Of a stretch of DNA of 64,000 nucleotides, positions 43,761-52,869 are shown piece by piece. Numbering within the stretch: the stretch's first letter is position 1; every line of letters begins with the position of its first letter. Under the pieces are notes generated by a model. The model saw nothing but the letters and a program-made list of their open reading frames with translations, was not told where the DNA came from and did not search any database. Origin of the DNA: Roseomonas fluvialis (GTDB taxonomy: Bacteria; Pseudomonadota; Alphaproteobacteria; Acetobacterales; Acetobacteraceae); the NCBI RefSeq assembly GCF_022846615.1, contig NZ_AP025637.1, positions 3,559,001 to 3,623,000 of the forward strand. Reading direction: 5' to 3'. Made by a program: the position numbers and the translations under genes.

Positions 43761-44225
43761 TCAGCGCTTCACGACCCCGCCGCCGCCACCACCGAGATTG
43801 CCGCCGGGGCCGAGGTTGCCGCCCGGCCCCAGATTGCCCCCGCCCAGGTTGCCGCCGCCGCCGAAATTGCCTCCGCCCGCCACGCCGCGGTTGCGGAAGG
43901 CGGCGGTCACGGCCTCCACCAGAGGGCCGCTGTCATTCGCCTGGTCGGTGACCCAGGCGAAGACCACCGCGATGCGGTGGCCGGAGATGCAGCGCACCGT
44001 CAGTGCCTCCTCCCCGCGCCAGCCGAAAATGGTCTGCCGGTCCTGCGAGATGCTGGCGCGAAAACCGGCCCCTTCGACCGCGCGGCTGCCGATCGCCAGG
44101 CATTCCTCCTGGTTGTTGGATGGCAGCTGCGCCCAGGCGGTGGAGACCGAGGAGGCCATCGCGGGTGCTGCGGCCAACCCGAGCGCCAGCGCTGCGGCGG
44201 CCAGGCGGATCGGGGTGCGGATCAT
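43761..44225 (-). CDS. Exported protein with glycine-rich repeat tail
   Basis: A 154-residue secreted protein: signal RLAAAALALGLAAAPAMA, a small domain of about 90 residues (QEECLAIGSRAVEGAGF, IFGWRGEEALTVRCISGHRIAVVFAWVT) with two cysteines that may bridge, then a C-terminal repeat of GGGNLG/GPGGNLG units. AGGAGG lies five bases before the ATG, giving firm support for the start. The tail may be flexible or surface exposed. No known family was recognised. Confidence 0.72.
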   Translation of the reverse strand: MIRTPIRLAAAALALGLAAAPAMASSVSTAWAQLPSNNQEECLAIGSRAVEGAGFRASISQDRQTIFGWRGEEALTVRCISGHRIAVVFAWVTDQANDSGPLVEAVTAAFRNRGVAGGGNFGGGGNLGGGNLGPGGNLGPGGNLGGGGGGVVKR

Positions 44226-44313
44226 GGAAACCTCCTGCTCATGGGCGGTCGGGTGGACCCCAGACTAGCGCATGCAGAATGCAGGTCGAGCATCATCGCG
44301 GCGCTGCAGCGCT

Positions 44314-44859
44314 TCACCCGCCGGGCGGGGCGGCCAGCCGATAGAGCAGGTGCTGGCGCAGCGGATGCCCCGGCGGCAGGCGCGGGTGCTCGAAGGTGCC
44401 ATCCGCCCGCATGCCGAGCCGTTCCATGAGCCGCCACGAACCCTCATTGCCCGGCACCGTGAAGGACACGACCTCGGGCAGGTGCAATTCGCCGAACGCG
44501 AAGTCGAGTGCGGCGCGCGCCGCTTCCTCGGCGTAGCCGCGGAAGCGGAAGCCCGGGGTGATACGCCAGCCGATCTCGACCGCGGGGGTGAAGCGCGCCT
44601 CCCAGGGAACGGTCATCAGCCCGACCACACCCACGAAGGGCGCGCCGCCGCGTTCCTCGACGACCCAGAAGCCCCAGCCATGGGCCTCCATGTGGGTCTG
44701 CATGCGTTCGGCCCAGGCATCGCTTTCCGCACGGGTCATGGGCGCGGGGAAGTGGCGCATGCTGTCGGGATCGCCGTTGATGGCGAACAGGGGCTCGAGG
44801 TCCTCCGGGCGCCAAGGGCGCAGGGCCAGTCGGGGGCTGAACAGCGTCCGCGGTGTCAT
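44314..44859 (-). CDS. GNAT-family N-acetyltransferase (RimJ/RimL type)
   Basis: A 181-residue acetyltransferase: LRPWRPEDLEPLFAINGDPDSMRHF, the beta-strand core VGVVGLMTVPWEARFTPAVEIGWRI, the acetyl-CoA loop FRFRGYAEEAARAALDFAF and VPGNEGSWRLMERLGMR, all as in RimJ/RimL-like GNATs. Acceptor could be a protein N-terminus or small amine; not predictable. It lies 88 bp upstream of the Gly-rich protein gene on the same strand. Confidence 0.9.
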   Translation of the reverse strand: MTPRTLFSPRLALRPWRPEDLEPLFAINGDPDSMRHFPAPMTRAESDAWAERMQTHMEAHGWGFWVVEERGGAPFVGVVGLMTVPWEARFTPAVEIGWRITPGFRFRGYAEEAARAALDFAFGELHLPEVVSFTVPGNEGSWRLMERLGMRADGTFEHPRLPPGHPLRQHLLYRLAAPPGG

Positions 44860-45001
44860 GGGCCGGGCAGCCTAGCGCGGGCACGCCGGGGCGCAGAGTG
44901 AGACGGGTCACACCCCACGACCCGGCCCCAGGGCGGGACATGGAACGGTCGTTGCGGGATTGCATGCAAAGCGGCACGCCTGCCGCGCAGGGTGGGAGTC
45001 C

Positions 45002-45985
45002 AGGATCACGGCCGGGTTTCTGCTCGCAGCAGCTGCAGCCGACAGCCTGTCCGGCGGCGACAACGGCGTCGGCGATGTCTTCGAGGTTACCTAGGCAGGC
45101 CAGCTGGTCGGCACCGACACCATCCGGGGCGGCATCGGCACGGGCATCGACATCATCTCGGTGCAGGCGGCCATGCCGGGGGCCGCGGCCGTCGACGGTA
45201 TTGCAGTGATCGACCGCTTCGTCCTCAACGGCGCCGGCGGCGCGGCGGTACGCCTGGCCTCCGACCTGGTCAGCCAAAGCGGACGCAGCTCGGTTGTCGT
45301 GGACGCGAACGGATCCGACGACATCGTGGTGGATGGCCGGGGCACCGGCACGATCCAGTACCAAGGCCGCACCGGCGCCGACCTGATCATCGCGGGCAGA
45401 GGCGCCGACACCATTGAGGGCCTGACCGCCGGCGACACGGTGGTCGGCGGCGATGGTGGCGACCGGATCACCCTTGGCGGAGGCGGCAGCGCGGACTCCT
45501 ATGCGGTCATCGTCAGCGAATTCGACGGGACCGGCGACATCAACGGCGTGGTCACCAACTCGACCGCCGGCACGGTCCTCAACACCGACGTCGACGGCAA
45601 CGACTATTGCAGCGGAGTGGCAGGCGCTCGGGCTGAGTGGCGGCATCACCTGCTCCTGTACGCCGGGGCGGACGTCACGTTCGGCTGGGGCGCCAGCGTC
45701 CTGTCCACCAGCAGCGAGATCGCCGGCAATGCCGTCGGCTCGCTCACTGCCGTGCGCAACGCGGTGGGCGCGCGGATGGGCGCTGGCACGATCGGCGAGC
45801 GGATCATCCTGGTGATCGGCGGCGCCAACGAGGCTCAGGTCGGCGTCTATCTGTTCGAGGACGTGGATAACAACGCCACGATCGATGTCGCCGACACGCT
45901 GCGGCTGCTGGCGATCGGGGAAGGCGACGTGCCGACCTTCAACTCCGGCAAGGGCTTCAGGCTGCTGGAGCAGGACCTGTTCTGA
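45002..45985 (+). pseudogene. Remnant of an RTX/calcium-binding-type surface protein
   Basis: From about 45002 one frame reads as RTX-type repeat sequence (SLSGGDNGVGDVFEVT), meets an in-frame TAG at 45092-45094, then continues without loss of register as AGQLVGTDTIRGGIGTGID and GADLIIAGRGADTIEGLTAGDTVVGGDGGDRI. A compensated frameshift is likely near 45605-45655, where the neighbouring frame gives the more protein-like AAEWQALGLSGGIT. The first usable ATG is at 45161, leaving 274 residues with Asp-rich RTX-like turns. The N-terminal part of the gene is missing. Most likely decayed; a short secreted product from 45161 cannot be excluded. Confidence 0.65.
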
Positions 45986-46059
45986 CGCACTGGCGGGGCG
46001 CTGCGCACTGGCCCGCCCGGCCCGCCCGGCGTAGGGTCGGCCCCCGGAGGACCCGTCCC

Positions 46060-46884
46060 ATGCTGCTGCCATCCGCCGATGCCCTTGCCGCGCGCATACC
46101 CGATGGCGCACTGGTGGCGATCCCGCCGGACAATTCGCTGCCGTCGGTCGCCATCGCCAAGGCGCTGATCCGCCGCCGGGCGCGCGGGCTGCGGCTGCTC
46201 GGCGTGCCGGTATCAGGCTTCGCGACCGACATCCTGATCGGCGCGGGCTGCGTGGCGGAGGTCGAGACTTCCGCCGTCAGCCTCGGCGAGGCCGGCTTCG
46301 CGCCGCGGTTTTCCGCCGCGCTGAAGGCCGGGCGCATCGTGGTGCGCGACGCCACCTGCCCGGCCATCCACACCATGCTGCAGGCGGCCGAGAAGGGCGT
46401 GCCCTTCATGCCCCTGCGCGGGCTGATCGGCAGCGACATCCTGGCCAACCGGCCGGACTGGAAGGTGATGCCCAACCCCTTCGCGGAAGATGGCGCGGAC
46501 CCCATCGTGCTGCTGCCGGCGAAGCAGCCAGACTTCGCGATCTTCCACGCAGCCATGGCGGACAGCGCGGGCAATGTGTGGCTCGGCCGCCGGCGCGAAT
46601 GCGCCACCATCGCCCATGCGTCGAAGGCGGCGCTGGTCACGGTCGAGCGCGTGGTGGAGGGCAATTTCCTGGAAGACGAGCGCCTCGCCGCCGGTGCCAT
46701 CAACGCCACCTACATCGATGCCGTGGCGGTGGCGCAGCGCGGCGCGCATCCGGTCGCGCTGCTCGACGAATACGGCTTCGATGCGGCCTACGTGGCGGAC
46801 TATGCCCGCGCCGCGAAAACCGATGACGGCTTCCGCGCCTGGCTCGACCGCGAGGTGTTCGCCCCCAAGGCCGTCGCCGCATGA
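46060..46884 (+). CDS. Family I CoA-transferase, alpha-like subunit
   Basis: A 274-residue subunit of the Gct/ScoA type family I: DGALVAIPPDNSLPSVAIAKALIRR, LRLLGVPVSGFATDILIGAGCVAEVETSAVSLGEAGFAPRFSAAL, and WLGRRRECATIAHASKAALVTVERVVEGNFL. It catalyses CoA exchange between carboxylates together with the downstream subunit; the glutaconate-type branch is the closest general likeness. Stop and next start overlap as ATGA. Substrate pair unknown. Confidence 0.86.
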   Translation: MLLPSADALAARIPDGALVAIPPDNSLPSVAIAKALIRRRARGLRLLGVPVSGFATDILIGAGCVAEVETSAVSLGEAGFAPRFSAALKAGRIVVRDATCPAIHTMLQAAEKGVPFMPLRGLIGSDILANRPDWKVMPNPFAEDGADPIVLLPAKQPDFAIFHAAMADSAGNVWLGRRRECATIAHASKAALVTVERVVEGNFLEDERLAAGAINATYIDAVAVAQRGAHPVALLDEYGFDAAYVADYARAAKTDDGFRAWLDREVFAPKAVAA

Positions 46885-47630
46885 TCGCGCCGGAGGAACG
46901 CATCGTCGCCGCTCTCGCGCGCCTCATCCTCGACCCCGCCGCACCGCCCGCGCGTCACATCGCGGTGGGTGCCGCATCGCCCATGCCGGCGGCCGCCTGC
47001 TGGCTGGTCAAGCTGATGGGCCACGACGTGCGGCTATCCCTGCTGCACAAGCGATCCGGCAATCCCTTCACCGAGGGCACGCGCGAATTGTTCGACCTGA
47101 CCGGCCAGGGGCGGATCGACCTGTTCTTCCTGGGCGGCGGGCAGATCGATGGGCAGGCGAACCTGAACTTGGTCGGCACCGGGGACTGGCCGGGGACAGG
47201 CGTGCGCTTCCCCGGGTCCTTCGGCTCCGCCTTCATGTACTTCATGACCCCGCGCACCATCCTGTTCCGCGAGGAACATTCCCCGCGCGTGCTGGTGGAC
47301 CGGGTGGACAACATCTCCGCGCCTGGCGTGAGCGCGCCGGGCGTGTTCCGCCGCGGCACCGCGCAGGCACTGGTCACCGGGCGCTGCGTGTTCCGCTTCC
47401 ACCCCGATCGCGCACGCTTCTCGCTCGCCTCCCTGCATCCGGGCGAGACGGTGGACAGCGTGCGCGAGGCCACCGGTTTCGCCTTCGACGCCGAAGCCGA
47501 GATCCCCGCCACGCCCGACCCGACCGAGGCCGAACTCGCGCTGCTGCGCGGGCGCGTCTGTGACGAGATGGTCGAGACCTATCCCGAATTCTGCGCCCGC
47601 GTCTGGGGGCGCCGCGCCGCAGCGGCATGA
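46881..47630 (+). CDS. Family I CoA-transferase, beta-like subunit
   Basis: A 249-residue partner of the preceding gene. Typical for the beta-type subunits are HIAVGAASPMPAAACWLVK, LFFLGGGQIDGQANLNLVG, FPGSFGSAFMYFMTPRTILFREEHSPRV and the C-terminal EATGFAFDAEAEIPATPDPTEAEL. The usual catalytic-glutamate context (SENG) of family I beta subunits is not apparent, as is the case in other glutaconate-type branches where it sits elsewhere. It overlaps neighbours by four bases on both sides. Confidence 0.84.
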   Translation: MIAPEERIVAALARLILDPAAPPARHIAVGAASPMPAAACWLVKLMGHDVRLSLLHKRSGNPFTEGTRELFDLTGQGRIDLFFLGGGQIDGQANLNLVGTGDWPGTGVRFPGSFGSAFMYFMTPRTILFREEHSPRVLVDRVDNISAPGVSAPGVFRRGTAQALVTGRCVFRFHPDRARFSLASLHPGETVDSVREATGFAFDAEAEIPATPDPTEAELALLRGRVCDEMVETYPEFCARVWGRRAAAA

Positions 47631-48010
47631 ACGACCCGGGGCTCGATGCGCTCGTCACCTGGCTGGTGCTGCCGGCCAGCCTGGCGGTGATGGCAGTGTG
47701 CCTGGCGCTGTGGCGCGCACGGCGTGACTGGGTGGTGGTGGACGGCGTGGTGCGCACCGCGCCCGACCCGCGCGACCATGGCGGGCTGACCGAGATCGCG
47801 GTCACGGCCACCGACGGCACCGAGCGGCTGCTGCGCCTGCATGTCCCCGCCGCGCGCGGGCGCGTGAAGGCCGGCCAGGTCGTCCGGCTCAGCCACCCGC
47901 CTGGCCATCCGGAGGCGATGCAGCCCGGTACGCCGATGCCGTTGCTGTTCGGCGCCGTGGCCGGGGCGCTGATGGCGATGCTCGGCGCCTCCATCCTGCT
48001 CGGAGCCTGA
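47627..48010 (+). CDS. Small membrane protein, DUF3592-like
   Basis: A 127-residue protein with an N-terminal helix (LVLPASLAVMAVCLALW), an exposed beta-rich stretch (VVVDGVVRTAPDP, TEIAVTATDGTERLLRLHVPAARGRVKAGQVVRL) and a C-terminal helix (LLFGAVAGALMAMLGASILLG). This resembles DUF3592-type membrane proteins. It overlaps the CoA-transferase beta gene by four bases, so it is part of that operon; function unknown. Confidence 0.7.
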   Translation: MNDPGLDALVTWLVLPASLAVMAVCLALWRARRDWVVVDGVVRTAPDPRDHGGLTEIAVTATDGTERLLRLHVPAARGRVKAGQVVRLSHPPGHPEAMQPGTPMPLLFGAVAGALMAMLGASILLGA

Positions 48011-48156
48011 ACGACGCGCGCTGTCGGCGTGGCTCGCGGCAGCGGCATCCGGCCGTGGCGACGCACACCGGGCTCCGTCGCGTCGGGCGCGCGGAAGGTT
48101 CGACAAACCGGCCCTGGTCGCGCATCTTCCGGGCCGCGATCGGAGGAAACCGGGAC

Positions 48157-49389
48157 ATGGACGACACCGCTGCACTCGGCGCCGGCACGGCGCTTTCGCC
48201 CGGCGCGCTGGCGGGGCTGCGCGTGGTGGACCTCACCCGCGTGCTCGGCGGGCCGTACTGCACCATGGTGTTGTCCGACCACGGGGCCGAGGTGATCAAG
48301 CTCGAACCCCCGCAGGGCGACGAGGTCCGCGACTGGGGCCCGCCCTTCAACAGCGATGGCGATGCGTCCTATTTCGTCGGCGTGAACCGCAACAAGCGGA
48401 GCGTGGGCCTGGACCTGTCGAAGCCAGCGGGGCGCGAGGTGCTGCTGCGCCTTCTCGAAGGGGCCGATGTGTTGGTCGAGAACTTCAAGCCCGGGTCCAT
48501 GGAGAAATGGGGCCTGGGCTACGAGGCGGTGCTGTCGAAGAAGTTCCCCCGCCTGATCCATTGCCGCGTCTCGGGCTTCGGCGGCGAGGGCCCGCTCGGC
48601 GGCTTCCCCGGCTACGACGCGGTGCTGCAGGCCATGGTCGGCCTCATGTCCATCAACGGCACCGAGGATTCCGGGCCCACGCGCCTGGGCAACCCGATCG
48701 TGGACATCGCCACCGGCCTGTTCAGCACCATCGCCATCCTGATGGCGCTGCACGAACGCGAACGATCGGGCCGGGGCCAGTATTGCGACATGACGCTGCA
48801 TGATTGCGGCATGGCGCTGCTGCATCCGCATGCCGCCAATTTCTTCCTGTCCGGCAAGCGGCCCAAGGCGACCGGCAACCCGCATCCGAACCTGGCGCCC
48901 TATTCGAAGTTCACGACAAAGACCTGCGAGATCTTCGTCGCCGCCGGCAACGACCCGGCCTTCCGCAAGTTCTGCGACTTCCTCGGCATCCCCGAGGTCG
49001 CGAAGGACCCGCGCTTCGCCACCAACGGCGAGCGCGTGGTGAACAAGGCCGCGCTGACCGAGGTGTTGAACGCGCGGTTCGCGAACGAGGACGGGCACGA
49101 CCTCACGCGCCGCATGCTCGCCGCCGGCCTGCCGGCCGGCCCGGTCCTGCATGTCGATGAAGCGATGGCCGCCGAACACACGGCCTACCGCAACATGGTG
49201 GCGCAGATCGGCGATTTCCGTGCCCTGAACACGCCGATCAAGCTGTCGCGCACGCCCGGCGGCGCCCGCACGGCACCGCCACGCTTCAACCAGCATGGGC
49301 GCGACGTGCTGGCCGCACGGGGGTTCAGCGCGGACGAGATCGCCGCGCTGGAGAATGACGGCGTGATCGTGGGGACGCGCAGGAAGTAG
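48157..49389 (+). CDS. Family III CoA-transferase (CaiB/BaiF)
   Basis: A 410-residue family III enzyme: GLRVVDLTRVLGGPYCTMVLSDHGAEVIKLEPPQGDEVRDWGPP, the strand-rich VNRNKRSVGLDLSKPAGREVLLRLL and the signature CRVSGFGGEGPLGGFPGYDAVLQAMVGLMSINGT, followed by DPRFATNGERV. The catalytic Asp in the family lies in the GNPIVDIATGLF region, present here. It moves CoA between carboxylic acids. Start ATG at 48157 with GGAGGAAA upstream; the frame further upstream is not protein-like. It lies 146 bp after the family I operon and may be a separate unit. Confidence 0.92.
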   Translation: MDDTAALGAGTALSPGALAGLRVVDLTRVLGGPYCTMVLSDHGAEVIKLEPPQGDEVRDWGPPFNSDGDASYFVGVNRNKRSVGLDLSKPAGREVLLRLLEGADVLVENFKPGSMEKWGLGYEAVLSKKFPRLIHCRVSGFGGEGPLGGFPGYDAVLQAMVGLMSINGTEDSGPTRLGNPIVDIATGLFSTIAILMALHERERSGRGQYCDMTLHDCGMALLHPHAANFFLSGKRPKATGNPHPNLAPYSKFTTKTCEIFVAAGNDPAFRKFCDFLGIPEVAKDPRFATNGERVVNKAALTEVLNARFANEDGHDLTRRMLAAGLPAGPVLHVDEAMAAEHTAYRNMVAQIGDFRALNTPIKLSRTPGGARTAPPRFNQHGRDVLAARGFSADEIAALENDGVIVGTRRK

Positions 49390-49398
49390 CGCGGCGCG

Positions 49399-49684
49399 AT
49401 GGAGACCAACGCGACCAGGGCGGCCGCCCGGTCGCGCATCGCAGACATACTCCGCGAGCGTGGCACCGACCGCCTTGGCATCCGCTGGCCGCGCCTGGAC
49501 GCCACCGCCGCCGGCAGCCGCGCGCCGCGGCTCGACTGCCTGCTGCGCTGCCTGCCCGGGACGCTCACCGGCATGGAGGTCGTGCTGGCGGCAAACGGGC
49601 TCGGCCCGCCGGACTACCCCGCCGCGCGCGCGCCCTGGCCTGGCTGGTCGCGGCGGAGATCGTCGACTTCTACGCGATCAGTTG
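49399..49684 (+). pseudogene. Possible frameshifted small gene
   Basis: From the ATG at 49399 a frame encodes METNATRAAARSRIADILRE and LDCLLRCLPGTLTGMEVVLAANGLGPPDYP. Within the GC-repeat around 49620-49632 the natural reading passes to the frame giving ALAWLVAAEIVDFYAIS before a TGA at 49682-49684. One base inserted or deleted in that GC run would restore a single protein of about 95 residues; the annotated frame otherwise dissolves into Arg/Ser-rich sequence. No family recognised. It could be a sequencing error as easily as a mutation. Confidence 0.35.
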
Positions 49685-49694
49685 ACGGCGCCGT

Positions 49695-50705
49695 TCACGG
49701 CGTACGCCGCGACAGGCTCACCGCATAGGCCGCCGCGCGCGCCTGCAGCACCGGGTCGTCGCTCATTTCGATCCCCGGCGCCTGGTCGAGGATCATGAAG
49801 CTGATCGGATCGCAGGGCCCGCCCGCGCCGGCCTCGACCGACGTCACGGTCAGCCGCCCAACCACGGTGCGCGGCCGGTCCGCCGGCCAGGCCACGGTCG
49901 GGTTCAGCAGGTCGTCCCCCTGGCCGGGGAACTGCAGCACCATGTCGAATTCGACCGGTCCGGCGCCGACGCGGCGGCGCAGTTCGTCGGCCAGGAAGTT
50001 CGCGCCCAACGACTGCATCTGCGCCTCGGTCAGGCGCTCGGTCCCTGCGCGCGGTTCGAAGACCCAGCGCGCAGGCCGCTGCTGCCCGTCCTGGCCGCGG
50101 AACAGGAAGGTGTTCACGCCCCAGTATGGCGTGGTGGCGAAGCTCGCCGGCGGGTTGTTGGCGGCCAGGTAGCGGCCCTGGTTCCCCACGGTGGGGTTCG
50201 CCGCGACATAGGCCGCATAGGCCGCCGCGCGCTCGGGGTTCGGGCGCCCCGTCGCGGGGTCGTTGGCGCGCGACAGAAGCCCGTTCACCAGCGTCTCGGG
50301 CTTGTCCGCGCCGAACACCGGGGCGGAGATGTTCGCCATCTCGAACAGGTCGCCCGTCGGGCTTTCGAAGCGGATCGACAGGCCTCGCGTGCCGCGGGCG
50401 CTGTCGGACGCATTTGGATTCGCGCCAGCCACGCCGAAGCGGATGATCGCGTTGTTGCGCTGCCCGCTGAACACCGGGGCAACCGACAGGCGCGTGCCGT
50501 CGGGTGTGGCGGTGAAATGCCCGGCGGCGCAGACCCCCTTGGGGTGGCTCGGCCGATGCGTGCGGATCGGGCCGAGGGCCGCCTCGAAGGCATTGACGAT
50601 GGTCTCGGGGTCCGGCTGGGCCGGCGCGGGCGTGGCAGTGGCGAAAACCGCAGCCAGGGCAACGGCCCCGGCGCGCAGGACAGATGGACGGATCGGACGG
50701 GTCAT
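49695..50705 (-). CDS. Catalase-like heme peroxidase (SrpA-like), exported
   Basis: A 336-residue protein with a signal peptide (VLRAGAVALAAVFATATPAPA). The catalase-like core includes RPSHPKG with His54 at the distal catalytic position, VFSGQRNNAIIRFGVAGANPNASDSARGTRGLSIRF, and a C-terminal SDDPVLQARAAAYAVSLSRR containing the heme-ligating Tyr of small catalase-related peroxidases. It is half the size of true catalases and is predicted periplasmic, so peroxidase rather than catalase activity is likely. GGAGAG precedes the ATG. It lies 98 bp downstream of the phosphatase gene. Confidence 0.85.
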   Translation of the reverse strand: MTRPIRPSVLRAGAVALAAVFATATPAPAQPDPETIVNAFEAALGPIRTHRPSHPKGVCAAGHFTATPDGTRLSVAPVFSGQRNNAIIRFGVAGANPNASDSARGTRGLSIRFESPTGDLFEMANISAPVFGADKPETLVNGLLSRANDPATGRPNPERAAAYAAYVAANPTVGNQGRYLAANNPPASFATTPYWGVNTFLFRGQDGQQRPARWVFEPRAGTERLTEAQMQSLGANFLADELRRRVGAGPVEFDMVLQFPGQGDDLLNPTVAWPADRPRTVVGRLTVTSVEAGAGGPCDPISFMILDQAPGIEMSDDPVLQARAAAYAVSLSRRTP

Positions 50706-50803
50706 GGTCGGTCTCTCCGTGGGGATGGGCGGATCACCCGGGACGCAGGTGTCGCGACGCGCGTGGTTTGCCATACCGCGCTTCGCCCCCGCCAGCGAAA
50801 CGG

Positions 50804-51229
50804 TTACGCACCGCGCGCCGCGAACCGCGCGACCAACGCCTCCTGCCCGGGTGTCTCGACCGCGCCGGCGTGATAGGTGGCCCTGACCCAGCCGAGCGGA
50901 TCGGCCACCCCCGTCATGGCGCCGAGGCACGCGAGCGCCATGCCGGTGCGCCCCAGCCCCGCGCGGCACCCGACATGATAGGTGCCGCCGGGATCGGCGC
51001 GCATCGCCGCCAGCATCGCGCCCAGCACGTCACGCAGCGCCGCGTCCTCGGGCACACCGAAATCGGGCACGTCGAGGCGCCATTCGGCCTCGGCCACGCG
51101 GGCGGCGCGCGGCTCAAGGCACAGACCGCGCGCGCCGGGCGGCAGGGAATCGAATGGCCCGCCGGTGACGCGCACGGGCTGGCCATCGACCATCAGCGTG
51201 ACGGCGCCGCGCGGCGCGCCCGCCGTCAT
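50804..51229 (-). CDS. Dual-specificity/tyrosine phosphatase-like protein
   Basis: A 141-residue protein with the active-site loop HVGCRAGLGRTG (Cys88, Arg94), the signature of dual-specificity-type phosphatases. VPDFGVP provides the likely general acid (Asp56). Its start overlaps the stop of the HWE kinase gene by four bases, so it is cotranscribed and may act in the same signal pathway, or on small phosphorylated substrates. The fold is short (CDC14/PTP core), lacking regulatory domains. Confidence 0.85.
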   Translation of the reverse strand: MTAGAPRGAVTLMVDGQPVRVTGGPFDSLPPGARGLCLEPRAARVAEAEWRLDVPDFGVPEDAALRDVLGAMLAAMRADPGGTYHVGCRAGLGRTGMALACLGAMTGVADPLGWVRATYHAGAVETPGQEALVARFAARGA

Positions 51230-52869
51230 GTGCCCTCCGGCGTGAAGCGGAGCGTCGCTTCCAGCCCGTCGCGCGCGAAGGTGCGGATCACCTCGCCGGG
51301 CACGCTATCCGTCGAGAAGGCCGTGTCGACCAGGTAGGTGCCGAAGCCTTCGGTCTGCGGCGGCACATGGATCAGTGGGCCGCCGCGTTCGACCCAGCGC
51401 AGTACCACGCGCCCGCCGGCCTGCCGGTGCCAGTCGATCGTGACACGGCCGCCCGGCACCGACAGCGCGCCGTACTTCGCCGCATTGGTCGCGAGTTCGT
51501 GCAGCGCATAGTTCAGGCTCAGCACCTGGGTGGGCGCGAGCAGCGGCGGTTCGCCCGCCTGCGGCGCGACCACGATCCCGCTGGCACCACCGCCCTGCCA
51601 GGGCGCCAGCGCCACCGCGACCACTGCATCGAGCGGCGCGCTGGTCCAGGCCGCCTCGGTCAGCAGGCCATGCGCGCGCGCCAGGCTGCGCAGCCTGGCG
51701 CCGAAGGTATCGAGGAAATCCTCGCCCTGCGCGCCGGCGGATGTCTGCACCGCGATCCCCTGCACCGTCGCGATCACGTTCTTCACGCGATGCTGCAGTT
51801 CATGGACGAGGATGGCGCGCTCGGCCTCGGCACGGCGGCGATGGGTGATGTCCTGCATCAGCAGGATCAGCGTCGGCGGCGCGTCGGGTTCGCGGTCGGC
51901 GCGCGCCATCGCGAGCCAGGATCGTCCCGGCGCCCCATCGCCCCCCTCGTCGACGACGGTATCGATCAGCGTGTTCGGCTGCTTCAGCGCCCCGCGAAGC
52001 AGCGCCGCCAGGCCCGGCACCAGCGCCGGCGGCATGAATCGGGCGATCGGCCGGCCCGTGGGATCGGCGGCGGGATCGCCGGCGATCGCCGTCATCGCGC
52101 CGTTCGCCATCACGAAGCGCAGTTGCGGGTCCAGCATCGCGATGCCGAGCGGCGCGGTGTCGTAGATGGCACGGATGCGGGCATCCGCCTCGGCTTCCAC
52201 GGCGCGGGCCGCGCGCCGCGCGCCGATCCCGGCGGCGAAGGCGATGCACAACAACGCCGCCACCCCGGCCCCGCCGCCGATCAGCAGCCGCCGCGCGACA
52301 TCCGCCTGCTGTTCGGCACGTTCGTCCGCGATCCGATGGGTTTCCGCGGCGGCTTCGCGCACGCGGTCCATCGCGGCCTTGCCGTCGCCCGCCAGGACAC
52401 GCGCGACGGCGGCGGTCGCGCCACTTTCGCGGAAGGCGTCGATGGTGATGGCGAGTTCAGATCGCTTCTGCGCCGTGGCGTCCAGCATCTCCTGCAGGAC
52501 GGGGCGCAACGGGCCATCGACCGGGCGCAGCGCGAGGGAGTGCTCGACCGCCTGCACCGCGGGGGTCAGACGTTCCTCGGCCCGGTGATAGGGCAGGAGA
52601 TACGCCTCCTGGCCGGTCAGCAGGTAGCCGCGCTGGCCGGTCTCGGCATCGAGCAGCGCGGCGAGCAGCTTGTCGGCATTCGCCGCCGCGGCCCGCAAGC
52701 GCTCGGCCTCGGTTGCCGCGCCGATCACCTTCGGCACGCCGAAGCCGACCAGGACGGTGGCCAGCACCAGCGCGAGCGCCGAGGCGCGCCACGCGAGCCG
52801 CCCCGGCTCCGTGGTGCGCAGCACGGCATCCGGGTCCCTGGCGGCCGGAACGTCAGCCGCTGGTGCCAT
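51226..52869 (-). CDS. HWE-family sensor histidine kinase with CHASE3 and PAS domains
   Basis: A 547-residue membrane kinase. One helix at about 28-45, a periplasmic helical CHASE3-like domain (LLDAETGQRGYLLTGQEAYLLPYHRAEE) to about 190, a second helix at about 196-215, and a PAS domain at about 235-345 (YDTAPLGIAMLDPQLRFVMAN). The HWE/HisKA_2 box has phospho-acceptor His356 (VHELQHRVKNVIATVQ); the ATPase part has LHELATNAAKYGALS. It overlaps pssA by 17 bases upstream and the phosphatase downstream. The cognate response regulator is not in the window. Confidence 0.9.
   Translation of the reverse strand: MAPAADVPAARDPDAVLRTTEPGRLAWRASALALVLATVLVGFGVPKVIGAATEAERLRAAAANADKLLAALLDAETGQRGYLLTGQEAYLLPYHRAEERLTPAVQAVEHSLALRPVDGPLRPVLQEMLDATAQKRSELAITIDAFRESGATAAVARVLAGDGKAAMDRVREAAAETHRIADERAEQQADVARRLLIGGGAGVAALLCIAFAAGIGARRAARAVEAEADARIRAIYDTAPLGIAMLDPQLRFVMANGAMTAIAGDPAADPTGRPIARFMPPALVPGLAALLRGALKQPNTLIDTVVDEGGDGAPGRSWLAMARADREPDAPPTLILLMQDITHRRRAEAERAILVHELQHRVKNVIATVQGIAVQTSAGAQGEDFLDTFGARLRSLARAHGLLTEAAWTSAPLDAVVAVALAPWQGGGASGIVVAPQAGEPPLLAPTQVLSLNYALHELATNAAKYGALSVPGGRVTIDWHRQAGGRVVLRWVERGGPLIHVPPQTEGFGTYLVDTAFSTDSVPGEVIRTFARDGLEATLRFTPEGT

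Noticed and set aside
43761..43900. CRISPR-like repeats in the glycine-rich tail coding region
   Set aside because: Short irregular units in frame with a protein repeat (GGNLG/PGGNLG), without spacers.
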